Shown here: positions 51,084 to 59,251 of the stretch, in pieces
How positions within the stretch are numbered: the first letter of the stretch is position 1
How the letters are laid out: each line of letters begins with the position of its first letter
Assembly (NCBI RefSeq): GCF_020010925.1
Contig: NZ_JAGJBZ010000001.1
Location: forward strand, 3,885,001 to 3,949,000
From: Streptomyces griseiscabiei
GTDB lineage: Bacteria > Actinomycetota > Actinomycetes > Streptomycetales > Streptomycetaceae
Reading direction: 5' to 3'
DNA length: 64,000 nucleotides
Made by a program: the position numbers and the translations under genes
Notes under the pieces: model-generated
What the model was told of the DNA's origin: nothing
Databases searched by the model: none
The model's input: the letters and a program-made list of their open reading frames with translations, nothing else

Positions 51084-51681
51084 GTGCGCCGACGAGCGCT
51101 TCACGTCCCCCATCAGCCGTTCCGCAGGGTGCTCTTGATCGGCGAGGACCTTCCGTCCGCGGTGGATACTGTCCGGCGCTTCACTGTCTCGGCCACTGCC
51201 AGAGTGACGGGCACCCGGACGTTCAGGCTGCGCCGACACCCTGAGGGCCGCTGCTCGAAGTCCCGGAGTCATAGGGCCGGATAGCGACGCGTTGGTGAGC
51301 ATGTCCGATACCCCGACAATGATCAGCCCTCTTTCCCAGTTCACCATCTCAAGCTGCCGCGACAACCCATCCGGGTTCTGCGCGAAGGGCTCGATGTCCT
51401 GCCAGGGGGATCCACCGGGGAAATGACCGGGTCCGTATTCTGCATCGCAGATCTTCTTCCCCGGGACGAGCCCGGCTTGCCGCGACTCGCTCTCCTGGTC
51501 AGGGTTGGGGAAGATCGGATCCCCGTGTGTATTGAGCTTTCGCCCGCCACCTTGCTTGTCGACCCAGGACTCGGCAGCCCGCCGTTCAGGATGCGGGTGC
51601 CGCGTCATGAGCAGGGGTGTCCCACTCCGGACACCCCTGCCGAAACCCGTCACCCCACCGGCATCATCGAGCGGCAGCGGC
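51084..51681. other. Gene-poor region between the two conflict modules, with an orphan minus-strand reading frame
   Basis: No recognisable gene. GC content drops around 51300-51560. On the minus strand an ATG at 51608 opens a frame that runs past 51084 into the antisense of the caspase gene (to 50874). Its first 110 residues have plausible composition (DPIFPNPDQESESRQAG; CDAEYGPGHFPGGSPWQDIE), but no family is recognised. The end overlaps the caspase gene by 210 bp, so it may be a decayed or frameshifted gene. Not called as a gene. Confidence 0.4.
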
Positions 51682-52146
51682 TCAACGCCCCGAGTCGAGG
51701 AACTCCTTCGCCTTCTTCGGGTGGCCGCCGTCCTGCTGCTGCACGTACAGGTGGGGCCCGTCCTCGCGGTCGGGGTTGGCGGGGCTGTCCTTCACCGCGA
51801 CGGCCGTCCCCTCGTCGAGTTCCTCGATGCGGTACGCCGTGAACGACTGCGCGTCAGTCGGGTCCGACGACCCGTCGCCCGTGTCGTCACAGCTGTTCTC
51901 CTGTGCGCCGTCGGCCGTGTCGCCCACGGTGAAGTCCCGGTGGGACACGCGGGTGTAGAGCTCGCCGTCGAACTGGACACCGACGGCGCAGGCGGCGGAA
52001 GGGCAGGACGTCGCCTCGGAGGCCGTGGCGACGGCTACCTGGCTCTGCGTCAACAGGAGAAGCGATGCGGCGACGCCCCCCAGACCGACACCGGGCACGG
52101 GTTTGCTTCGGCGCCCCTTGCGTACGTTGCGTATCCGTTTGATCAC
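51682..52146 (-). CDS. Exported small protein, DUF6281-like
   Basis: A 154-residue secreted protein. Basic start MIKRIRNVRKGRR, hydrophobic segment LGGVAASLLLLTQSQVAVAT, then a mature part with C-x(4)-C near its start (SCPSAAC) and a later Cys in SCDDTGDGS. The pattern VQFDGELYTRVS, then CDDTG, then AYRIEELDEGTAVAV is close to DUF6281 as I remember it; function unknown. The start is GTG 52146. It lies between the two EACC1-caspase modules, divergent from the second, across a 250-bp gap. Confidence 0.75.
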   Translation of the reverse strand: MIKRIRNVRKGRRSKPVPGVGLGGVAASLLLLTQSQVAVATASEATSCPSAACAVGVQFDGELYTRVSHRDFTVGDTADGAQENSCDDTGDGSSDPTDAQSFTAYRIEELDEGTAVAVKDSPANPDREDGPHLYVQQQDGGHPKKAKEFLDSGR

Positions 52147-52396
52147 TCAAGCGCAAGTAAAGGTCGTGCAGATATCAGGTCAAGGCACTTACGAACACCT
52201 GTGAACATCATGTGAAGCAAAGGTCGTTGGAGGTCCGTCGCCGCCGAAACAACCTGTCGGCGGCGTCTCCGATCAGCCGTTTCTCGCCAACGCCTGCCAG
52301 GTTTTCGGAAACAGAGGCGCCCGCTGTCGGACCCGCCGACTAACGTCAGCCGCTCACGCCTCCGTCAGGAGCGCACGGCAATCGAGGGGAAGCGCT

Positions 52397-52828
52397 GTGA
52401 CCACCATGCCCGAGGAACGGACCGGGTACCGGATCTCCATCGTCGACGAGGACCCGCTGCGTGCGCGCAAGGAGGCTCGTGAGCTGCTCGCCGGGATCGT
52501 CGACGTCGACCCCGGGGCCGTGCTGGACGTTCCCGGCCGGAGCACGGGCGCGGCGAGCGACGGAACCCTCAAGGGCGGGCTCACCGCCGACACCGTCGGT
52601 GTGCTGATCAGCGCCGGTTCGCTGGTCGCCGCCGGGGTGCAGATCTGGCTGGCGCGGGTGCCGCAGCGGACGGTCGTGGTACGGCGACCGGACGGGGCGA
52701 CCCTGCACATCACCGGCAAGGAGGCCCGCGAGGACGACGGCCGCATCGAGCGTTTCCTCGCGGGTGGCGGTGCGGCGACACACCCCACGGACCCGGACGG
52801 CCTCGGCGACACCCCTGCGGCAGGCTGA
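52397..52828 (+). CDS. EACC1 protein of conflict module 2
   Basis: A 143-residue protein of the EACC1 type, better conserved than that of module 1. A beta-rich start (YRISIVDEDPLRARKEAREL) is followed by GTLKGGLTADTVGVLISAGS and LVAAGVQIWLARVP, the amphipathic or membrane-like helix of the family. The C-terminal strand pair is TVVVRRPDGATLHITG. The start is GTG 52397 with GAGGGGAAG about 6 bp upstream. The caspase-helicase gene starts 6 bp after the stop, so both are surely co-transcribed. About 250 bp without a gene lie upstream, holding two AAAGGTCGT repeats (52157, 52220). Confidence 0.8.
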   Translation: MTTMPEERTGYRISIVDEDPLRARKEARELLAGIVDVDPGAVLDVPGRSTGAASDGTLKGGLTADTVGVLISAGSLVAAGVQIWLARVPQRTVVVRRPDGATLHITGKEAREDDGRIERFLAGGGAATHPTDPDGLGDTPAAG

Positions 52829-52834
52829 GCGCGG

Positions 52835-55800
52835 ATGACCGACAACGACCGGTTCGCGATGCTCGTCGGCGTGTCCACCTACGACAGCGACGCGTACCAC
52901 GACCTGCCGCCGGTACGTGCCGACCTGCACTACATGCGGGCGGTACTGCAGAACACCGAGATCGGCATGTACAACGACTGCGAGATGGTCCCCGAGCCGA
53001 CCCGCGCGGAGATGCTGCACGCCGTCGAGTCGTTCCTGAACGCGCGCCGGCCCAGTGAGACGGCCCTGCTGTACTTCAGCGGGCACGGGGAGTTCTGCGA
53101 GGACGACAACCAGCTGTATTTCCTGACCCGGGACACCGATCCGGACGATCTGCCGGGTACGGCGGTGCCGGCGGAGTTCCTGGAGCGGATGCTCCAGTCG
53201 TGCCGGGCCGCTTCGAAACTGGTGCTGCTGGACTGCTGCTCCAGCGGTTCCGTCGTACAGGGGTGGACCGCCAAGGGTTCGGGGGAAGAGCCCGTACGGC
53301 CCGCGCCGAGCACGCTGCTGCGGCCGACAGGCGTGTACTTCATCACGGCCTCAGACGCTCTCCAGTCCGCGTCCGCGATGGCGCCGCCCGGGTCGAGCCT
53401 CGGTACGTCCCGGTTCACCGGGGAGATCGTGGAGGGGCTGCGCAACGGGCGGATCAAGGGCGGCGGCTGGATCACTCCGGATGACCTCTTCGACTACCTG
53501 ACAGCGCAGATGACCCGGGCCGGCGTACCGGAGGAGCAGCGACCCACCAAGTCCACGTTCAGGGCCACGAACAGCCTGCCCTTCGCCCGGTCGGTGGCAC
53601 GCCCGGTGCACCTCCCGGCGCAGCCGCGCGAAGCGGCCGAGGCTGCCCGGCGGTCCCCCACCCTGTTGAAGGCAAGGGAACTGGCCGCGCGGGACGCGCG
53701 GGACGGCCTCGACCGGGAGCGGCTGCTGCGGTACTACGCGCACTGTCTGACCGCCCAGTCGGCGGCCGGTATGCGGCCCGACCGGGACGGCGGACGAGGC
53801 TCGAAGTACTTTCTGCTGGGCCAGGGCGAGGAAACCATCCAGTCCGGCCGGGGCTCCGCCTTCCCCGCTCCCGGTGGGCTGCCCAAACCGCACGGCGCGG
53901 CTGCTGGTGACTCGGGGACACAGCAGGAGTACTGGTACGGCTATCCGGCGATCACGCTGCCCGTGCGGGACGGCGGGGCCCGGGGACGTCGTACCACCGT
54001 GGAGCTGGCGCCGCTGCTCATCCAGCAGATGGAGCTGGCGCCGGACGAGGAGGGCCGGGACATGCTCCGGCCCAGCGGTGTGCCGTCCCTGCACACGGGT
54101 GTCGTGTCGGAGCTGTTGGACGCGGGCGACGCGGCCGATCTGGTCGCGCGCTGGCAGCCGTCCTGGCAGGAGGGCAACGACGCGCAGATGCTGCAGGCCG
54201 TGCGGGAGTTGCTGGACGAGCTGGGGCTGCCGGAACTGGAGCCGCTCGACCCGTCGGCTCTCAGCGAGCGCACGGTGATGCAGGCGCTGCGACCCGGCGC
54301 GCACAACGCGGCAGTACTGCTGGTGCCGTCGGGTGCGGAGGCCAAGGCCACCCAGGCCCTGGTGAGCAACCTGCTGGAGATGTCGACGCGGACCGGGCAG
54401 ATTCCCGGCACCGCCCTGGACGCGCTGCTGAGCGGCGGCGGGAGTGGCGAGGGCGATGCGCGGGACGCGTCCGTCACCGTGGTGGCTCCGGGGCCGTGCA
54501 ACGAGAGCCAGGAGCTGGTGATCTCCTCCGCGATGACACGGCCCCTGACGGTGGCGACCGGGCCGCCCGGGACGGGCAAGAGCGAGGTGGTCACGGCCGT
54601 CGTCACCACCTGTGTCGCCGCCGGCCAGTCCGTGCTGGTCGCCTCCACGAACAACGAGGCCGTGAACGTCGTCGCCGAACGCTGCGACGACATCGCACCG
54701 GGCCTGCTGATGCGTACGGGCAACGTCGAGGCGTTGGAGCGGGAGGCGACGAAGCTGGAGCGGCTGCTCGGCGAACACGCCCAGGCACCGCGACGCGGAT
54801 CGGCCACCGTGGGCGGGCAGTTGCGCGTGGTCGGCAGGACGGCCGACGGGCTGCGGGCGGAGGCCGCAGACCACGTCGGTGAGGAGAGTCGGCTGCTGGA
54901 GTTGCTCGGAACCCGGGAGGAGCTGGCGACCGCGCTGGAGTTGCCGCTGCCACTTCTGGAGGCGGTGTGGGCGACCGACGAGAACGGTGTGGCCGCACTG
55001 GGGCGCTGGGAGGACAGAGCGCGGAAGGTCGCCGCAGCTCGCTGGTGGCTGCTCGGCCCCTGGCGCCGGGGGCGGGCACTCGCCGCGTTGGTCTCGTCGG
55101 TGGCGCATGCCCAGGAGGGTGACACCACAGGCCACACAGGTCTCCCAGACCTCCCGGACCGGCCGTCGTGGCCGGAGTGGGCGACCTCTCGGCCGGTGCC
55201 GTCCGAGCTGCTGGAGTCGCTGGCGGACGCGGTGGCCGTGGAACGGGAAGTACGCGAACTCGTGCCCCGGCACCTGAGCTGGGACGAGGACGGACTACGG
55301 CGGGCGCGGCTCGACGCGGCGGGCGCGCTGTCCGAACTGTCGTCGGAGCTGTCCCAGGCGTTGTCCGCCGAGACACTGATCCGGGCGCGCGGGCTCATGC
55401 AGCAGCGGCTCCAGGCGCTCCGGAGCCGCCGGGGTTACCGGCGCAGCCAGAAGAACCTGATGGCGCACATCAAGGGCTGGGCCACCAGCACCCACTCGGT
55501 GGGAAAACTGGAGCTCACCCCGAAACTGTTCGACCTCGTCGTCATCGACGAGGCGAGCCAGTGCTCCATCCCCTCGGTGCTGCCGCTGCTGTTCCGGGCC
55601 CGCCGCGCGCTGATCATCGGCGATCCGATGCAGCTGGGCCACATCCCCGGGGTGTCACCCCAGCAGGAACAACAGGCGCGGGTCCGGTCCGGCCTGAGTG
55701 CGGCACAGCTGGAGGACCACAGACTCACCTACCACGTGTACTCCTCGTACCACGCGGCCGAGCAGCACGGTGACTCCGCGCTCCTCCTCGACGAGCACTA

Positions 55801-56758
55801 CCGCTGCCACCCCCGGATCGCCGACATCGTCAACGGCTACTGCTACGCGGGCCAGTTGCGGGTGCTCACCGACGTACGGCGGCAGGTCCCGGCCCTGGAC
55901 CCGGTGGGGGCGGCCGATCCGGCGCCGGCACTCGGCTGGGTCGACGTACGGCACGGCGAGTCGTCGCGCGGCGGCGACGGGCGGTCCTGGCGCAACGCGG
56001 CGGAGGCGGATGCCGTACGACAGGTGGTGGACGAACTGCTGGCAGGGCTGCCGGAGGACGCCACGGTGGGGGTGGTCACGCCGTTCCGGGCGCAGAAGGA
56101 GACACTGGCGCGGGTGTGGCGCGACGACGACCGCGTCCGGGTCGGCACCGTGCACGCCTTCCAGGGCGGGCAGCGCGACGTGATGGTGCTGAGCCCGGTG
56201 GCCACGTACAACACCCCGCCCAGGACGGCCCATTGGGTCGCGAGCCAGGTCAACCTGTGGAACGTGGCGGTGACCCGGGCCAAGTCGCAGCTGATCACCG
56301 TGGGCGCGCATACCTTCTGGCAGGGGCAGAGCGGACTGCCGACCCTGCTCGCGGACCGCTCGGCGCCGCTGGGAACGGACACGGACGAGGCCGACGGGCA
56401 GGCGGTGACGGCCGCCCCGGCCACCGGGTTCCGCGAGGAACTCGCCGACCGGCTCCAGCAGTACCTCACCGAGCGCGGTATCACCGATCTGGAGCGTACG
56501 GCGATGGTCGGCGGCCACCCGGTGGACCTGTTGTTCACCGAGGCCGGCGAGAACACGGCGGTCCTGATCGACCCCGGCCGGCCGCCGGGGGCCGACCCGG
56601 CACGGCACCTGCGGCTGACGCACGCGCGGGGCGATCTGCTGACCGGACTGCCGTCCGGGGGCTACGGGGCGAAGGCGTGCCCGGTGGGGCGGACGGTGCG
56701 GGTACCGGCGTGGCGGATCCTGGCGGGCGACAGGGTGATGGCGCCACTGTTCGACTGA
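52835..56758 (+). CDS. Caspase-like peptidase fused to UPF1/DNA2-type SF1 helicase with C-terminal nuclease-like domain
   Basis: A 1307-residue multi-domain protein. Residues 1-240: caspase-like domain with His84 (LYFSGHGEF) and Cys135 (LLDCCSSG). Residues 255-560: helical and beta region of unknown type. Residues 560-1190: superfamily 1 helicase of the UPF1/DNA2 kind: Walker A GPPGTGKS (576-583), DEASQ Walker B (905-909), motif III IGDPMQLGH, motif V VHAFQGGQRDV, motif VI NVAVTRAK. A long insert (640-860) lies between motifs I and II. Residues 1205-1307: a domain of the restriction-endonuclease-like type (HPVDLLFTE, VLIDPGRPPG) without a clear E-x-K. It is coupled to an EACC1 gene and is probably a nucleic-acid sensing suicide effector. 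Confidence 0.88.
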   Translation: MTDNDRFAMLVGVSTYDSDAYHDLPPVRADLHYMRAVLQNTEIGMYNDCEMVPEPTRAEMLHAVESFLNARRPSETALLYFSGHGEFCEDDNQLYFLTRDTDPDDLPGTAVPAEFLERMLQSCRAASKLVLLDCCSSGSVVQGWTAKGSGEEPVRPAPSTLLRPTGVYFITASDALQSASAMAPPGSSLGTSRFTGEIVEGLRNGRIKGGGWITPDDLFDYLTAQMTRAGVPEEQRPTKSTFRATNSLPFARSVARPVHLPAQPREAAEAARRSPTLLKARELAARDARDGLDRERLLRYYAHCLTAQSAAGMRPDRDGGRGSKYFLLGQGEETIQSGRGSAFPAPGGLPKPHGAAAGDSGTQQEYWYGYPAITLPVRDGGARGRRTTVELAPLLIQQMELAPDEEGRDMLRPSGVPSLHTGVVSELLDAGDAADLVARWQPSWQEGNDAQMLQAVRELLDELGLPELEPLDPSALSERTVMQALRPGAHNAAVLLVPSGAEAKATQALVSNLLEMSTRTGQIPGTALDALLSGGGSGEGDARDASVTVVAPGPCNESQELVISSAMTRPLTVATGPPGTGKSEVVTAVVTTCVAAGQSVLVASTNNEAVNVVAERCDDIAPGLLMRTGNVEALEREATKLERLLGEHAQAPRRGSATVGGQLRVVGRTADGLRAEAADHVGEESRLLELLGTREELATALELPLPLLEAVWATDENGVAALGRWEDRARKVAAARWWLLGPWRRGRALAALVSSVAHAQEGDTTGHTGLPDLPDRPSWPEWATSRPVPSELLESLADAVAVEREVRELVPRHLSWDEDGLRRARLDAAGALSELSSELSQALSAETLIRARGLMQQRLQALRSRRGYRRSQKNLMAHIKGWATSTHSVGKLELTPKLFDLVVIDEASQCSIPSVLPLLFRARRALIIGDPMQLGHIPGVSPQQEQQARVRSGLSAAQLEDHRLTYHVYSSYHAAEQHGDSALLLDEHYRCHPRIADIVNGYCYAGQLRVLTDVRRQVPALDPVGAADPAPALGWVDVRHGESSRGGDGRSWRNAAEADAVRQVVDELLAGLPEDATVGVVTPFRAQKETLARVWRDDDRVRVGTVHAFQGGQRDVMVLSPVATYNTPPRTAHWVASQVNLWNVAVTRAKSQLITVGAHTFWQGQSGLPTLLADRSAPLGTDTDEADGQAVTAAPATGFREELADRLQQYLTERGITDLERTAMVGGHPVDLLFTEAGENTAVLIDPGRPPGADPARHLRLTHARGDLLTGLPSGGYGAKACPVGRTVRVPAWRILAGDRVMAPLFD

Positions 56759-56804
56759 GCGTGGAGATACCTGCACCGGGTGAGCGGGAGCCGGTTCGGG
56801 TTCC

Positions 56805-56851
56805 GGGCAGGCAGCGGACGACGTACGTCATGTGCCGGACGTTGCCTGCCC
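56805..56851 (+). terminator. Putative terminator after the caspase-helicase gene
   Basis: Perfect 9-bp arms GGGCAGGCA (56805-56813) and TGCCTGCCC (56843-56851), with a palindromic GACGTACGTC inside the loop. The rest of the gap up to rnpB (57092) has no gene. Confidence 0.5.
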
Positions 56852-57029
56852 AGAGCCACTCCGTGGGCCCGCCCGTGCTCTCGCCTGACGTGACGGGCCC
56901 CGTCCGCGCAAGCGCGCCGGGCGGGCCCCCTGCTGCGTGGGCGGATCCCCGAGGAACTGCGTTGGTCCGGAGGGATCGACTTTTCAGGGACTTCCGAGAG
57001 ACTTTTCGCCGCCTGGCGCGACAAGCCCC

Positions 57030-57071
57030 TGAAAAACCGGCAAGGGCCTCCGACACAGGTCAGAGGCCCTT
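57030..57071 (-). terminator. Rho-independent terminator of rnpB
   Basis: On the minus strand, AAGGGCCTC (57071-57063) pairs with GAGGCCCTT (57050-57042), followed by a T run (57035-57031). It lies 22 bp downstream of the RNase P RNA 3' end. A further dyad (TTTTCAGGG/CCCTGAAAA) overlaps it on the left. Confidence 0.8.
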
Positions 57072-57092
57072 CCCAGGCAAACCCGCAAGTGG

Positions 57093-57517
57093 CGGCAGAC
57101 GAGCAGGGCTGTACGCCGGGTTCTGTCCCACGGGTCCTCGCGGCGCCCGTGGTGACGGCCATCCATCTAGGGTCGGCGTTGCCGCCGGCCTCGTGCGGTC
57201 TACCCGCGGACTCGGGCGGGCAGCCCTCGAACGTCCGCGCAGGGTCGCCCTTCTTTCGAAGAGGTGGCCCCTCTTGACCTTGCTCCGGGTGGGGTTTACC
57301 TAGCTGCCCAGGTCGCCCTGGGCACTGGTGGTCTCTTACACCACCGTTTCACCCTTACCCGGCGCCGAAGCGCCGGGCGGTTTGTTTTCTGTGGCACTGT
57401 CCCGCGGGTCACCCCGGGTGGCCGTTAGCCATCACCCTGCCCTGTGGAGCCCGGACGTTCCTCGGGGAGCCCCCTCAGGGGGAATCCACGCGGCCGTCCG
57501 CCCGGCTCGTCTGCCGT
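57093..57517 (-). ncRNA. rnpB: RNase P RNA (bacterial type A)
   Basis: Catalytic RNA that trims the 5' leader of pre-tRNAs. On the minus strand the sequence contains the universal core blocks GAGGAACGTCCGGGCTCC, then ACAGGGCAGGGTGATGGC, GGTAAGGGTGAAACGGTGG and, near the 3' end, AGATGGATGGCCGTCAC with the conserved GGGACAGAACCCGGC. Helix P1 is visible: GGCAGACGAG (5' end, 57515-57506) pairs with CTCGTCTGCC (57103-57094). Length about 425 nt, normal for Streptomyces. Its 5' end and promoter lie inside the 3' end of the EamA gene. Confidence 0.97.
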
Positions 57518-58407
57518 GTGGACCATGCTACCGGGCGCCCACCACCCCTCGGTGCCGTCGATGCCGTTGCCAGGAACGAGCCCGTGAGGATCAGGGCGAA
57601 GGAGGCCAGGATCGTGGGGGTGAGGTGTTCGTCCAGGATCAGGGCGCCCGCCGCCACCGCCACCGCCGGGTTGACGTACGTGAAGACCGTCGCCCGGGTC
57701 GGGCCCACCTCCCGGATCAGTTCCAGGAAGGCGACAAAAGCCAGTGCCGTGCAGATCACGCCCAGGGCCACCAGAGAGATCAGGGCCGACGAGGAGGGGA
57801 GTGCCGACGGTCGGGTCAGGGCCGCCGCGGGGGCGTAGACGATCGCCGAGAGGAGCAGGACCGGGGCTATCAGCTGGAGCGTGGGGACCTGTTTCAGGTG
57901 GCGGGCCATGATCAGGGGTGCGGTCGCGTAGCCGATCACCGTGATCAGGACCTCGGTGAGGGAGAGGATGTTGCCGCCGGTGAGGTGCGGGACGGTGAGG
58001 ACTCCCACGCCTCCCAGGCCCAGCGCCAGGCCCGTCATGCGGCGGGCTCCGAGGCGTTCCGCGTCGCCGAAGTAGCGGGCCAGGAGCACGCTCACGATCG
58101 GGACGCCGGCGATCAGCAGGCCCGCCGTGGAGCTGGAGAGGTGGCGTTCGGCGTCGGTCAGGGTCCACCAGGGGCCGATGACCTCGATCACCGCGAAGGC
58201 GAGCATGGGGCGCCAGTGGCGTCGCACCACGCCGGTCAGATTCCCCTGGCGGATCGCGAAGGGGAGCAGGAGGGCCGCGCCCAGGGCACAGCGTACGAAC
58301 ACGACCATGGACGGGGAGACCTCGTCCACCGCCACTTTGATCATCAGATAGGGGATGCCCCAGAGGACTCCCATCAAGGAGAACAAGGCCCAGCCGCGTG
58401 CAGTCAT
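57475..58407 (-). CDS. EamA-family drug/metabolite transporter
   Basis: A 310-residue membrane protein with ten hydrophobic helices in two EamA repeats (about 5-135 and 150-285). Motifs GVLWGIPYLMIKVAVDEVSP in the first repeat and FVAFLELIREVGPTRATVFT in the second match the DMT superfamily, which exports amino acids, purines and other metabolites. The hydrophilic C-terminal tail (about 285-310) is encoded across the rnpB promoter and the 5' 43 nt of rnpB. The start is ATG 58407. It is the last gene of the set Uma2-AraC-EamA; the AraC gene ends 19 bp upstream. Confidence 0.92.
   Translation of the reverse strand: MTARGWALFSLMGVLWGIPYLMIKVAVDEVSPSMVVFVRCALGAALLLPFAIRQGNLTGVVRRHWRPMLAFAVIEVIGPWWTLTDAERHLSSSTAGLLIAGVPIVSVLLARYFGDAERLGARRMTGLALGLGGVGVLTVPHLTGGNILSLTEVLITVIGYATAPLIMARHLKQVPTLQLIAPVLLLSAIVYAPAAALTRPSALPSSSALISLVALGVICTALAFVAFLELIREVGPTRATVFTYVNPAVAVAAGALILDEHLTPTILASFALILTGSFLATASTAPRGGGRPVAWSTRQTSRADGRVDSP
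57525..57530 (-). promoter_or_regulatory. -10 element of the rnpB promoter
   Basis: TAGCAT on the minus strand, 7-8 bp before the RNase P RNA 5' end, within the coding region of the EamA gene. No clear -35 hexamer is visible. Confidence 0.5.
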
Positions 58408-58426
58408 GGAAGGAGTCTCGGCCAGG

Positions 58427-59251
58427 TCAGCGGCCTGCGTCTTGAACGCTGTTGCGGTACGCCGCCGGGGTCACCCCCAGCACCTTCCCGAACCAGCGCG
58501 TCATGTGCGCCTGGTCCGCGAAGCCCACCTGGACCGCTGCTTCCGCCGGGCGCGCGCCCGCCTCCAGCAGGCCCCGGGCCCGGGCCACCCGGTGCTGGGC
58601 CAGCCAGGCGTACGGGGGCATGCCCATCGTCGTACGGAAGGCCCGCAGCAGCTGATAGCGGGAGAGGCCCAGGTCGGAGGCGAGATCGGCCAGGGAGGGC
58701 GGGGTGGCGAGTTCGTCGGCCAGGCGGTCCCGTACGGCCAGGGCGACGGTGTTCGCGCCGGGGAGGCTGTCGGAGGTCGGGCGGGACGTCGAGTGGCGGC
58801 GGGCCAGGGCCGTGAGCAGCCAGGGGAGGCGGGACTCGGCCTCCAGCGGGTCGGGGCAGGTGCTCAGCTCGGTGTGGGCGATGCGCAGGGCGGCGGCGAG
58901 TTCCGGGTCGTGGAGGAGGGGCTCGCGGAAGTGCGGGGTGCCGCCGAGGACGCCGTCGGTGAGGAGGGTGGGGGCGGGGTAGAGGGCGCGGTAGGCGTAG
59001 GTGCCGTAGGCCGATTCGCCGGTGTGGACCTCGCCCGGGGCCAGGACGACTATCGAGCCCTCGCCGACCCTGAGGCCGCCGCCCCGGTAGTCGATGCAGG
59101 AGGCGCCGAGGACGCAGATGCCGATGCTGAATTCCTCGTGTGTGTGCGGGGCGTAGCGGTGGCTGTCGAAGCGGGCGGTGAGGAGGTCGAGGGGGCGGTC
59201 GGGGTGGCCGAGGGTGGTGCGGGTCCACCGGGTCTGTCCGCTCCCGTTCAC
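58427..59251 (-). CDS. AraC-family transcription regulator
   Basis: Cupin-AraC regulator. The 274 residues have an N-terminal cupin-like sensor (about 15-110: HTHEEFSIGICV, GSIVVLAPGEVHTGE) and a C-terminal pair of helix-turn-helices (about 170-270: LADLASDLGLSRYQLLRAFR, then AAVQVGFADQAHMTRWFGKVLG with the GxxPxxYR-like end VTPAAYRNS). The GTG at 59251 was chosen because GGCGAGG lies 5 bp upstream. It overlaps the stop of the decayed Uma2 gene by 4 bp and is followed by the EamA exporter, which it probably controls. Confidence 0.93.
   Translation of the reverse strand: MNGSGQTRWTRTTLGHPDRPLDLLTARFDSHRYAPHTHEEFSIGICVLGASCIDYRGGGLRVGEGSIVVLAPGEVHTGESAYGTYAYRALYPAPTLLTDGVLGGTPHFREPLLHDPELAAALRIAHTELSTCPDPLEAESRLPWLLTALARRHSTSRPTSDSLPGANTVALAVRDRLADELATPPSLADLASDLGLSRYQLLRAFRTTMGMPPYAWLAQHRVARARGLLEAGARPAEAAVQVGFADQAHMTRWFGKVLGVTPAAYRNSVQDAGR

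Noticed and set aside
50874..51608. Full-length minus-strand CDS overlapping the caspase gene
   Set aside because: The last 210 bp are antisense to a confident gene and the protein pattern fades after about 110 residues; only reported as a doubtful frame in a gene-poor region.
53351..55273. 640-codon minus-strand frame inside the caspase-helicase gene
   Set aside because: Antisense shadow; no domain and no start signal.
57093..57517. Protein-coding frames across 57.1-57.5 kb on either strand
   Set aside because: The sequence is RNase P RNA; only the EamA tail genuinely extends into it.
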